From positions 9,422 to 73,421 of the forward strand of contig UQIE01000011.1 in NCBI GenBank assembly GCA_900541065.1: DNA of 64,000 nucleotides, written 5' to 3'. A program made the position numbers and the translations under genes. Positions 16,867 to 25,160 of this stretch are shown here, in pieces. Every line of letters starts with the position of its first letter. Position 1 is the stretch's first letter. The notes beneath the pieces were generated by a model. That model was not told the origin of the DNA. It was given only the letters and a program-made list of their open reading frames with translations, and searched no databases. The DNA comes from an uncultured Collinsella sp. (GTDB taxonomy: Bacteria; Actinomycetota; Coriobacteriia; Coriobacteriales; Coriobacteriaceae).

Positions 16867-18624
16867 CTACAGCTGCCAGGCAGCCGCTTCCTTTTGCAGC
16901 GCAGCCATGCGGGCGAATTCTCCACCTGCCGCCTTGAGCTGCGCCGGAGTGCCCTGTTCGGCAACCACGCCATCCTTGAGCACGACGATCTTGTCGGCAT
17001 TTTCCACCGTGCGCATGCGATGGGCGATCACAATGACCGTTTTGCCGGCGAGCAAACGGGAAAGTGCCTGCTGCACCACGGTCTCATTCTCCACGTCCAA
17101 GCTTGCCGTCGCCTCGTCCAACAGCACGATGGGCGCATCTTTAAGCAGCGCGCGGGCGATGGAGATGCGCTGGCGCTCGCCACCAGAGAGTTTGGAGCCG
17201 TTCTCGCCGATCATGGTGTCGTAGCCCTGCGGCATACGACTCACAAACTCGTCGCAGTTGGCGGCACGCGCGGCCGCAAGCACTTGCTCATCGGTGGCAT
17301 CACGACGCCCGAGGCGGATGTTTCCCATCACCGTGTCGTCAAAGAGCAGCACGTCTTGGAACACAATGGCGTAGTCGCGCAGCAGTACCTCGGGATCCAC
17401 GCTCGCAACATCCACGCCACCCACGGTGACCGTGCCTTCGGTGGCATCCCAAAAGCGCGCGGCCAGGCGGCTCACCGTAGACTTACCGGAACCCGAAGGG
17501 CCGACCAGTGCCGTGACCTCGCCTTCCTTAGCGGTAAAGCTCACATCGGTAAGAACTTTCTCGCCGGCGCGGCCGTCCTCGCCCGCACCATAGCCAAATG
17601 CCACGTGATCGAACACCACATCGTGGCCCACGGGCTCAAATTTCTCGCTGCCCCGCGCCACAGGCTCTTCCATGATGGAACGCATACGCTTGGCAGACGA
17701 CTCGGCGGCAAACAGCTCGGACACCAGCATCAACGCGTGGTCAAAGGGTGCATAGATACGGCTCACCATAAGCAAGAAGGCAAACATCACCAAAAAGTCG
17801 ACCCGCCCCGAGGCAACCATCGCGGCACCCGTTACCAGCGTGGAAGCGACCCCCAGACGCAAAATGACAAAGGCAGAGTTGACCAAAAGCCCGTTAACGA
17901 GTTCTCCCTTAGTGGTCTCGCGCTCCTCGTCATCGATCACGGCGCCGAGTCCCTCAAGATAATAGGCCTCCTGGTTGGTAGCGCGGATCTCGCGCACACA
18001 ATCGAGCGTCTCCTGGATCACCTCGGTGACTTTGACCTTCTCGGCGCGAACACGGTCGAACACCGGGACCATGGGGCCGCGCGTCAAATACAGCACGGCA
18101 AAGGCCACGGGAACGCTCCAGAACGCCGAGATCGCCAACTGCCAGCAAAAGAACAGCGATGCTGCGAACACAATAGCGCTTGCGATAATGGCGCCCCAAA
18201 GCTCTCCCAACACGTGGCTGTAGGCATGTTCCATGGTCTGGACATCGCCCATGATGGTCTCGGTTAAATCGGCCAGATCGCGACGTCCAAAAAACGATAG
18301 CGGCAGCCTGCGCAGGCGCTCGGCAATTTCCATGCGCTGCTTGCCGCACTCCTCGTAAAAGATGCAGTAGGTGTAGTAATACTGCTGCCAGTTAGAGGCA
18401 AAGAGCAACACGAAAAAGACCAGGAGGCCGCCCACGATCGGCAGGGCATCCGGCAGGTCGGCCCCGCTGGCGAGATGCTCGACAAAGCCGGCCATAACCC
18501 GGAACAAAAAGCCCATGCCGGCCATGGTAATAAGATTGGTGAGCGTGGTCCAGAAAATGCCGCGTTTTACGCCGGCGATGCCTTTATCGGATAGGAAATA
18601 CTTCTTTTGGAATGAGGCGAACAT
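16867..18624 (-). CDS. ABC transporter, fused permease/ATPase (second half of a pair)
   Basis: 585 aa: a six-helix exporter-fold membrane domain (residues ~1-320) and an ATPase domain (~340-585) with Walker A GPSGSGKST, Q-loop VFQDVLLF, signature LSGGERQR, Walker B IVLLDEATASLD and switch His in IAHRM. The nucleotide site is fully consensus. Its start directly abuts the stop of the upstream ABC gene, so the two are translated together and probably form a heterodimer. The divergent AraC gene suggests substrate-responsive control. The arrangement resembles the YbtPQ/IrtAB type that moves iron-siderophores despite the exporter fold; drug or peptide export is an alternative. Confidence 0.88.
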   Translation of the reverse strand: MFASFQKKYFLSDKGIAGVKRGIFWTTLTNLITMAGMGFLFRVMAGFVEHLASGADLPDALPIVGGLLVFFVLLFASNWQQYYYTYCIFYEECGKQRMEIAERLRRLPLSFFGRRDLADLTETIMGDVQTMEHAYSHVLGELWGAIIASAIVFAASLFFCWQLAISAFWSVPVAFAVLYLTRGPMVPVFDRVRAEKVKVTEVIQETLDCVREIRATNQEAYYLEGLGAVIDDEERETTKGELVNGLLVNSAFVILRLGVASTLVTGAAMVASGRVDFLVMFAFLLMVSRIYAPFDHALMLVSELFAAESSAKRMRSIMEEPVARGSEKFEPVGHDVVFDHVAFGYGAGEDGRAGEKVLTDVSFTAKEGEVTALVGPSGSGKSTVSRLAARFWDATEGTVTVGGVDVASVDPEVLLRDYAIVFQDVLLFDDTVMGNIRLGRRDATDEQVLAAARAANCDEFVSRMPQGYDTMIGENGSKLSGGERQRISIARALLKDAPIVLLDEATASLDVENETVVQQALSRLLAGKTVIVIAHRMRTVENADKIVVLKDGVVAEQGTPAQLKAAGGEFARMAALQKEAAAWQL

Positions 18625-20451
18625 TTAGGCCTCGCCTCCCTTCGTGACGGCGGCATCCGCGGTCGCAGCAGTAATCTTCCAGCTCGCGGCCTGTTCGTAT
18701 TCGGCCCACATCTTGGCATATAGACCCTCTTGGGACAGCAACTCGGCATGGGTACCCGACTCCCGCACGCTGCCCTGGTTGAGTACCACGATTTGGTCTG
18801 CGCCCACTACAGTCGAGAGTCGGTGCGCGATCATAATGACCGTGCGGCCCGCCGCCAGCTTGCTAAAGGCGCGCTGGATGAGCGCCTCGTTCTCGGGGTC
18901 GGCAAACGCCGTGGCCTCATCGAGCACCACGATAGGCGCGTCTTTAAGGATCGCACGGGCTAATGCCACGCGCTGGACCTCGCCACCCGAAAGATATGCC
19001 CCGCCGGCGCCGAGCATGGTATTGATGCCCTGTGGGAGCTTGGCCACAATGTCGTCGCACTGAGCTGCGGAGAGGGCCGCACGCACCTCGTCGTCAGTGG
19101 CCGCAGGCTTGGAGGCGCGCACGTTATCGGCAAGTGTTTGCCGGAACAGCTGGTTGGTCTGGAACACAAAGGCGACCTGGTCCATAAGCTCGTGCGGATC
19201 CGTATCGCGAACGTCCACACCGCCTACGAGCACTCGACCCGAGGAAACATCCCAAAAACGCGGGATCAAGCTTGCGCAGGTTGACTTACCACCGCCCGAG
19301 GGACCCACCAGCGCAAGGGTACTGCCTGCGGGGACGTTAAAGGTTACGTGGCTGACGGCAGGTGCTTCGGCACCCTCGTACGTGAAGCTCACGTCCTCAA
19401 AGCGCACATCGCTGCCAACAGGACGCTTAGGCTGAGCGGGCACCAGAAGTTGCTCAGACTCCATGATGCTTCGGATGCGCGCCAGCGAATCGGCACTCAT
19501 TTGAGACGCCTCGCCCACAAACATAAGCTTGGTCATGGCTGTGGGCACCACGGCCGAAAAAATCGCGTAGAAGGTGAAGTTTGTCAAAAAGTGCGCAAAA
19601 TCCGTCTCGCCCGGAGCCAGCAGCAACGCCACGGGCAAAAAGAATGCCACGAGGCCGTTGAGCGCCGTAAGATTGAGCACTTGCGGGCCTCGACAGAACG
19701 TGCCCGAATAGTTTTGTGCCATATCGGCGTATTCGGCAATCGCATCGTGGAAGGCCTTAAAGGAGTAGACCGTCTGCTGAAACACCTTGACCACAGGGAT
19801 GCCGCGTACGTATTCGGTGCCGGTCTTGTTCATCTTGACCAGCGCTCCCATGTAGGCCTTCATAAACTCGCCGCCTTTGCCGCCCATCATGGCGGCCATA
19901 GCGCCAAACGAGATGGCTACCGAGATGAGGCATGCCGCGCCCAAGCGCCAATCGAGGGCGAAAAGCAGCACGAGCAGGCCTGCGACCATGGCGGTGGCGC
20001 CGGCGATGTCGGGCAGCATGTGTGCGAGCAAAGTCTCGGTGGAGGCGGCGCATCCGTCTACAACACGACGCAGCTCACCGGTGGCGTGCGTGTCAAAGTA
20101 GCCAAGCGGCAGCTTAAGCAGGTGCTCGCTCGTAGTCTTGCGGATATTGGACGCGCAGCGAAACGCAGACAGGTGCGTGCACATGAGCCCCACGAAATAA
20201 GCTACGATGCTTGCCAGGGCAAAACCAACGGCCCACCAGCCATACATCGCGATATCGGTGGCTTCGCTCCAGTTAGGCGCCACGGCGATCAAATCGCGCG
20301 CGACAAGCCAAATACACACGTACGGGCCAAAGCTCAGCAACTGCGAGAGCGCCGAGAGCGCCATGCCCAAATACGTTAGGAATTTGCGGTCACCGGCATA
20401 CGCGAGCAGCTCGCCGATACCGCCACCTTCCTTTTTTGATCCCTTTGCCAT
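18625..20451 (-). CDS. ABC transporter, fused permease/ATPase (first half of a pair)
   Basis: 608 aa from the ATG at 20451 (AAAGGA 6 nt upstream). It has an exporter-fold membrane domain followed by an ATPase with Walker A GPSGGGKST, Q-loop VFQTNQLFRQT, signature YLSGGEVQR and Walker B IVVLDEATAFADPENE. The DEATAFADPENE variant is frequent in siderophore-linked exporter-fold transporters of the YbtP/IrtA group, supporting an iron-related role by family resemblance. It is the first gene of the two-gene operon and is divergent from an AraC regulator across a 120-bp intergenic region. Confidence 0.88.
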   Translation of the reverse strand: MAKGSKKEGGGIGELLAYAGDRKFLTYLGMALSALSQLLSFGPYVCIWLVARDLIAVAPNWSEATDIAMYGWWAVGFALASIVAYFVGLMCTHLSAFRCASNIRKTTSEHLLKLPLGYFDTHATGELRRVVDGCAASTETLLAHMLPDIAGATAMVAGLLVLLFALDWRLGAACLISVAISFGAMAAMMGGKGGEFMKAYMGALVKMNKTGTEYVRGIPVVKVFQQTVYSFKAFHDAIAEYADMAQNYSGTFCRGPQVLNLTALNGLVAFFLPVALLLAPGETDFAHFLTNFTFYAIFSAVVPTAMTKLMFVGEASQMSADSLARIRSIMESEQLLVPAQPKRPVGSDVRFEDVSFTYEGAEAPAVSHVTFNVPAGSTLALVGPSGGGKSTCASLIPRFWDVSSGRVLVGGVDVRDTDPHELMDQVAFVFQTNQLFRQTLADNVRASKPAATDDEVRAALSAAQCDDIVAKLPQGINTMLGAGGAYLSGGEVQRVALARAILKDAPIVVLDEATAFADPENEALIQRAFSKLAAGRTVIMIAHRLSTVVGADQIVVLNQGSVRESGTHAELLSQEGLYAKMWAEYEQAASWKITAATADAAVTKGGEA

Positions 20452-20571
20452 GAGATTCCTTTCTAACGGCTTGAGAGTTAACCGCAATCAACTTATCATT
20501 GACGTGTTAGCCATGGCTCACAATCAAGCCAGGCGTGGACGTTTCTGCAAAGGAAGGGGACGCTTTCGAAA

Positions 20572-21570
20572 ATGCATCGGGCCGCAACCGACATAACTGA
20601 GCTCTACGCACCACAGTTTGAGCAGTTTGGCCTGGAGCTTTCCGGCAAGGGCGCTGTCTTTACCGGCGAGGTGGCAAACGATCGGGCGCACGGCCGCGCA
20701 TGGATCATGCCCCTCTCCCCCGCCTGCATTGTCATGGAGCATTTCATCACCCCGACGCACGATATGTACCTGGCCGAATACACACCCGAGCCATACGCCT
20801 GCGTGAGCGAAGTCAGCGCGCCCACACTTACATGCATGCCCGCGGCTGGCATAACGCCCGCGAACCTTAAACCATTGCATGGACCGTGGCCAAACAATGC
20901 CGTTTGCAGCTTTATCCAAGATAGTTGCGGCGAGGAATTAAGCCCGCTGTTTGCGGGGGAGCTCTATCACTCGCGCTCGGTGCTCTTTTTGCCTGGATAT
21001 TTTGACGAACTGGAGCACCGCTATCCCACCGAGTTCGCGGGAATCTTTGAGGCGTTTGCCGAGCCATGGCACGAGGAGGCGACGTCTGCCATCTGCCACA
21101 CGCTGCGCCGGATTAACGAGGACCGCGCCCGCACCGTAGGCGGACACGTCTATATGCAGGGCATCGTGGAGACCATGGTCGCGGAGCTCGCCTGTTCGCG
21201 CGCGGCCCAAAAGCAGGCGCGGCAGGCGGCAGGCACACGCGTCAGCATGACCATTGCCGAAGAAGCAACGGCAATGATTGAGCGCGCGCTCGACAAAGGC
21301 AGACGTGTGGGTATCAACGAGGTGGCCGAGAGGCTCTACACAAGCCGCTCCAAACTATGCGCCACCTTTAAGGCCCAAACCGGCGAGTCCCTGGGCACCT
21401 ACATACGAAGGCGCCGCATGGAGCGAGCACAGGACCTTTTGGCCGATAGCGCGCTCACAATAGCGCAGGTGGCAGAGCGCCTAGGCTACCCTCAGCAAGC
21501 CGCCTTCGCCCAAGCGTTCAAACAATACACCGGCATGACACCCACGGCTTGGCGAAGCAAGCACCGCTAA
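20572..21570 (+). CDS. AraC family transcriptional regulator
   Basis: 332 aa. The C-terminal ~100 residues hold two helix-turn-helices: GINEVAERLYTSRSKLCATFKAQTG and LTIAQVAERLGYPQQAAFAQAF, followed by YTGMTPTAWR, the standard AraC signature. The N-terminal ~220 residues are a ligand-sensing part without clear cupin motifs. It is encoded divergently from the ABC pair and so likely controls it and itself, as YbtA does for ybtPQ. The start at 20572 is the first ATG, with an AAGGAAGGGG tract about 8-17 nt upstream. Confidence 0.88.
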   Translation: MHRAATDITELYAPQFEQFGLELSGKGAVFTGEVANDRAHGRAWIMPLSPACIVMEHFITPTHDMYLAEYTPEPYACVSEVSAPTLTCMPAAGITPANLKPLHGPWPNNAVCSFIQDSCGEELSPLFAGELYHSRSVLFLPGYFDELEHRYPTEFAGIFEAFAEPWHEEATSAICHTLRRINEDRARTVGGHVYMQGIVETMVAELACSRAAQKQARQAAGTRVSMTIAEEATAMIERALDKGRRVGINEVAERLYTSRSKLCATFKAQTGESLGTYIRRRRMERAQDLLADSALTIAQVAERLGYPQQAAFAQAFKQYTGMTPTAWRSKHR

Positions 21571-21635
21571 GGTCCAAGCTCCTTGGCCGTTACGGAGCGA
21601 TTTAATTAGCCGCCGCCCATCAGCTCGCCCAGGAT

Positions 21636-23000
21636 CTAAACGTCAAGATGTGCACAATCAAGCGCCTTTTTGATAAGAGGGGCAGATCGATCAGCCAAAT
21701 ACAACGGAATGTTGAGCACCCCGTCGTCGAGCTTTAGGTTCTTAAGTGAGTAGCGGACCCTCAGTGAAGTCGTCTCCGCATGCTTGTCGGCATAGTACTT
21801 AAGACTCTTGGAATGAACCACCTCTCCCGATTTGACCTCGACGGGCACGATTTCGTTCCCGACTTGAATCAAAAAATCGACTTCGTGCTTCGGCTTCTCG
21901 TTTGTCCAATAACGCGGAGCAGCATCTAACTGTGAAAGTAATGCCTGAAGCACATAATTCTCGGCGAACGAACCTTTGAACTCCGAAAATAGCGCATCCG
22001 AGATGGCAAAAGCGGACGCATCCAGTCTTGCCATGCGGCGCAGCAAACCGACATCAAGACAGTAGACTTTAAATGCCTTGAGGTCATCGTATGCAGAGAG
22101 CGGCACGCCACCGGCAGCATTAAGGCGAACCGCCATGATGAGCCCAGCATCGGCAAGCCATTCCAGAGCATCCTCGTATTCTCGAGCACGAGCCCCCTCG
22201 CGCACCGCACCCCAAACGAACTTTTTATTCTCGCGCGCCAACTGAGTTGGAATCGAGTTCCATATTTGCGAAAGCTTGGCGAACTGCGCACGGCCACCAT
22301 GCTTGGCAAAATCGCGCTCGTAGGAATCCAAGAGATCGGACAACACCTTATCGACCTGAACGATATCGCCCGTCTCCACCCACCGACCAAGAGCCTCTGG
22401 CATGCCGCCACATGCAAAATAACGACGAAGATGCTCGACGAGACGGATATGGAAGAAATCGGGCACTGTCTCGATCTGATCCAGGCCGCCAAGGTATTCG
22501 TCGTAGTTTGCAGCGCCCTCGGCTTTCAGAAACTCGGAAAAGCTCATAGGGTGCATCTCCATGAACTCGACCTTTCCCACCGGAAAAGCGCTGGTCTCAC
22601 GGGACAAGCGAACGCCCAACAAAGACCCTGCGCATGCGACGTGATACTCGGGGGCCTCGTCACAGAAGTATTTAAGGGCGCCGACTGCAGAAGGACAATC
22701 TTGGATCTCATCAATAATAAGCAGCGTCTCGCCGGGATCGATAGGCTGTCCAAGTGCCAGGGAAAGGTTTGAGATGATCCGCCGAGGATCGCGCGTACCT
22801 TCGAAAAACTGAGCGTACTCGCTCTGTACCCCAGGTGACGGTTCCTCGAGCGTCAGATACACATAATTGCGGTACGAGGTTCGACCGAACTCCTTAAGCG
22901 CCCACGTCTTTCCAACCTGGCGCGCCCCCTTAAGGATAAGCGGCTTACGATATTCCGACGCTTTCCAAGCGTTAAGCTTGGCAATGATATCTCGCTGCAT
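21636..23000 (-). CDS. AAA-type ATPase with DUF4143 domain
   Basis: 454 aa. The N-terminal AAA_14 module has Walker A GARQVGKT (residues ~20-27), Walker B LLIIDEIQDCP and the sensor-like ACAGSLLG. The C-terminal DUF4143 part contains a restriction-endonuclease-like core (HEVDFLIQVGNEIVPVEVKSG: D, E and K in the PD-(D/E)XK pattern). These proteins are abundant and often mobile in gut bacteria, but their biochemical role is unknown. RBS GGGAGG lies 8 nt before the ATG at 23000. It is monocistronic, and its promoter sits inside an extensive nested palindrome that suggests tight, possibly autogenous, repression. Confidence 0.88.
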   Translation of the reverse strand: MQRDIIAKLNAWKASEYRKPLILKGARQVGKTWALKEFGRTSYRNYVYLTLEEPSPGVQSEYAQFFEGTRDPRRIISNLSLALGQPIDPGETLLIIDEIQDCPSAVGALKYFCDEAPEYHVACAGSLLGVRLSRETSAFPVGKVEFMEMHPMSFSEFLKAEGAANYDEYLGGLDQIETVPDFFHIRLVEHLRRYFACGGMPEALGRWVETGDIVQVDKVLSDLLDSYERDFAKHGGRAQFAKLSQIWNSIPTQLARENKKFVWGAVREGARAREYEDALEWLADAGLIMAVRLNAAGGVPLSAYDDLKAFKVYCLDVGLLRRMARLDASAFAISDALFSEFKGSFAENYVLQALLSQLDAAPRYWTNEKPKHEVDFLIQVGNEIVPVEVKSGEVVHSKSLKYYADKHAETTSLRVRYSLKNLKLDDGVLNIPLYLADRSAPLIKKALDCAHLDV

Positions 23001-23019
23001 GACCGAACCTCCCGCAAAG

Positions 23020-23094
23020 AAACTTCCGTAAACGTGATATTTCCCACATTTTACCCTAGGTAAAACGTGACATTTATCACATTTACGGAAGTTT
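23020..23094 (-). promoter_or_regulatory. Nested palindromic operator/promoter of the DUF4143 ATPase gene
   Basis: The outer arms AAACTTCCGTAAA (23020-23032) and TTTACGGAAGTTT (23082-23094) are perfect. Inside are two direct copies of GTGAYATTTnnCAC (23034-23047 and 23067-23080), each itself a dyad. The centre is TTTTACC-C-TAGGTAAAA. The -10-like TAAAAT (23053-23048, minus) lies within. Confidence 0.7.
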
Positions 23095-23126
23095 TAAGCT
23101 CATTTCGCCACACTTTCATCACATTC

Positions 23127-23157
23127 AAAAGGCGGAGGCGCATTTTGCGCCTCCGCC
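23127..23157 (-). terminator. Strong hairpin with TTTT on the minus strand
   Basis: GGCGGAGGCGCA (23131-23142) pairs perfectly with 23146-23157 around TTT and is followed on the minus strand by TTTTGAATG. It is the last of three stacked hairpins behind gatB and insulates the DUF4143 promoter. Confidence 0.65.
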
Positions 23158-23170
23158 ACCATCTTTCCTA

Positions 23171-23333
23171 TCAGCCCGCCTGACCCGAACGGCCGAGTCG
23201 TCACGGAACCCGGGAGCCCCGGCAGGGCGGGTGCTTGCTCAAAATGAGTTCCCTTCAAAACAATGGGCGCGCCAGCGGCGCGCCCATTCACTCAATTCCA
23301 TTCAGCCCACCTGACCCGAACGGCCGAGTCGTC
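23171..23333. repeat. Direct repeat of ~32 bp and related flanking sequence behind gatB
   Basis: 23171-23202 and 23302-23333 are near-identical (they share CCTGACCCGAACGGCCGAG). Similarity continues more loosely for ~65 nt after each, ending in AAATGAGTTCC. A perfect 11-bp hairpin, ATGGGCGCGCC (23263-23273) with 23277-23287, lies between. This looks like a duplicated terminator-like module of ~131 bp. Confidence 0.7.
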
Positions 23334-23334
23334 T

Positions 23335-23477
23335 GGCCGGGGAAGCCCCGAGTCGCCGGGGTGTTTGCTCCAAATGAGTTCCGCATGCAAAGAAGGCCAC
23401 TAAATGTGGCCTTCGTCTTGCATAGGACTGTTTGAAATTTGGAGGAAACACCCCGGCGACTCGGGGCTTCCCCGGCC
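23335..23477. repeat. 143-nt palindrome with 41-bp arms immediately 3' of gatB
   Basis: 23335-23375 and 23437-23477 are reverse complements at 40 of 41 positions. The interior forms a further stem, GAAGGCCAC with GTGGCCTTC. It ends 6 nt before the gatB stop codon and would fold into one long hairpin in the gatB transcript. Confidence 0.9.
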
Positions 23478-23483
23478 TCGCAG

Positions 23484-25160
23484 CTACGAGAGCGACGTTC
23501 TCAGCAACTCGTTGAAGAGCTTCGGGTTGCCCTTGCCGCGGCTCGCCTTCATGCACTGGCCCACCAAAAAGCCGATGACCTTCTGGTTGCCGTCGCGGTA
23601 CTGCTGCGCCTGCTCGGCGCAGTTTGCCAGCACCTCATCCACAATCGGCTGCAGCGCGCCGGCATCGCTCACCTGACGCATACCACGCTCGTCAACGATC
23701 TTGTTGGGATCGTCGCCGGTCTGAGCCATGGCCTCAAAGACCTCGTGCGCTTGGTTGGAGCTGATGGCATCGGTCGCCAGCAGCTTAGCCAGCGCTGCCA
23801 CCTGAGCCGGCGCGATGCCGGACTCGGCCAGCGAGACGCCCGCGCCCTTAAGGTAGGCGATCATCTCGTTCACCAGCAGGTTTGCGACCGTCTGGGCCTC
23901 CTTGCCAGCCATGCCGGCAGCGGCGGCCTCAAAGAACTCGGCAAACTCGGGGTCGCCGGCAATCTGCTCGGCATCGGCCGCCTTAATGCCAAAATCGGCC
24001 TCAAAACGAGCACGCTTGGCATCGGGCAGCTCGGGAATCTCGCCACGGCAGCGGTCGATGAATTCGTCGTCCAGGTCAAACGGCGCCAGGTCGGGATCGG
24101 GGAACAGACGATAGTCGTCGGCCGTCTCCTTCACACGCATAACCACGGTGCGCTTGCGGCTGGGCTCCCAGTGGCGGGTCTCCTGATAGATGATGCCACC
24201 CTCCTCGAGCACCTCGGCCTGGCGACAGATCTCATAGGCAAGACCGTCATGCAGACTCTTAAACGAGTTGAGGTTCTTAAGCTCGGTCTTGGTGCCCAGC
24301 TTGGTCTCGCCGCGGCGGCGCAGCGACACGTTGCCGTCGCAGCGCATGGAGCCCTTCTCCATGGAGCAGTCGGAAATGCCCAGCGTCACAAAGATGCGAC
24401 GGAGCTTCTCCATAAACAGGCGGGCCTCCTCGGGCGTGCGCAGGTCGGGCTCGGTGACGAGCTCGATCAGCGGCGTACCGCAGCGGTTGTAGTCGACGAG
24501 CGACTCGGCAGCGGCGGTAATGCGGCCCTCGGCACCGCCCACGTGCACCATCTTGGCGGCGTCCTCCTCCATGTGGATGCGCAGAATGCGAATGGGTACC
24601 GTGTAGGAACCGTCCTCGCGGCGCTCGGGCATCTGCAGGTTGGACGCATCATAGCTGGCCAGGTGACCGGCACGCTGGTTACCCTCGCGCATGGTCGACG
24701 TCATGGACGTGGACAGGCCCTCGGCGTTGGCCGAGGCGCTCGCCAGGCTCTGGGCCTCGGCCTCGCCAAACGCGCAGTCGGGGCGCTCGGCGGCGCCGCG
24801 ACCGGTCACGTCCAGGTCCAGGTGACCGTACATGGCAAAGGCGACCGGGCCCTGCGTGGTCTGGAAGTTCTTGGCCATATCGGGATAGAAGTAGTGCTTG
24901 CGGTAGAACATCGAGTGGCGCTGGATCTCGCAGTTGGTGGCGAGACCGGCCTTGACGATACTCTCGATGGCGCGCTTGTTGGGCACCGGCAGGGCGCCGG
25001 GCAGGCCCAGGCACACCGGGCACACGTTGGCGTTGGGCTCGTCATCGTGGCTGAGTTTGCAGTTGCAGAACATCTTGGTATCGAGTGCGGTGAGCTCGGT
25101 ATGGATCTCCAGGCCGATCACGGCCTCCCAATCCTGCAGGACCTCGGAAAGCTCCTTCAT
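23484..25160 (-). CDS. gatB: Asp-tRNA(Asn)/Glu-tRNA(Gln) amidotransferase subunit B
   Basis: 558 aa in place of the usual ~475-500. It begins with VIGLEIHTELTALDTKMFCNC (GatB signature) and carries the cysteine-containing VCPVCLGLPGALPV segment, the kinase-like DYNRCGTPLIELVTEPD loop, the helical region and the C-terminal YqeY/tail domain ending with QCMKASRGKGNP. GatB binds the mischarged tRNA and activates it with ATP so that ammonia from GatA can form Gln-tRNA or Asn-tRNA. Its start overlaps the gatA stop (TAATG), so translation is coupled. Confidence 0.95.
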   Translation of the reverse strand: MKELSEVLQDWEAVIGLEIHTELTALDTKMFCNCKLSHDDEPNANVCPVCLGLPGALPVPNKRAIESIVKAGLATNCEIQRHSMFYRKHYFYPDMAKNFQTTQGPVAFAMYGHLDLDVTGRGAAERPDCAFGEAEAQSLASASANAEGLSTSMTSTMREGNQRAGHLASYDASNLQMPERREDGSYTVPIRILRIHMEEDAAKMVHVGGAEGRITAAAESLVDYNRCGTPLIELVTEPDLRTPEEARLFMEKLRRIFVTLGISDCSMEKGSMRCDGNVSLRRRGETKLGTKTELKNLNSFKSLHDGLAYEICRQAEVLEEGGIIYQETRHWEPSRKRTVVMRVKETADDYRLFPDPDLAPFDLDDEFIDRCRGEIPELPDAKRARFEADFGIKAADAEQIAGDPEFAEFFEAAAAGMAGKEAQTVANLLVNEMIAYLKGAGVSLAESGIAPAQVAALAKLLATDAISSNQAHEVFEAMAQTGDDPNKIVDERGMRQVSDAGALQPIVDEVLANCAEQAQQYRDGNQKVIGFLVGQCMKASRGKGNPKLFNELLRTSLS

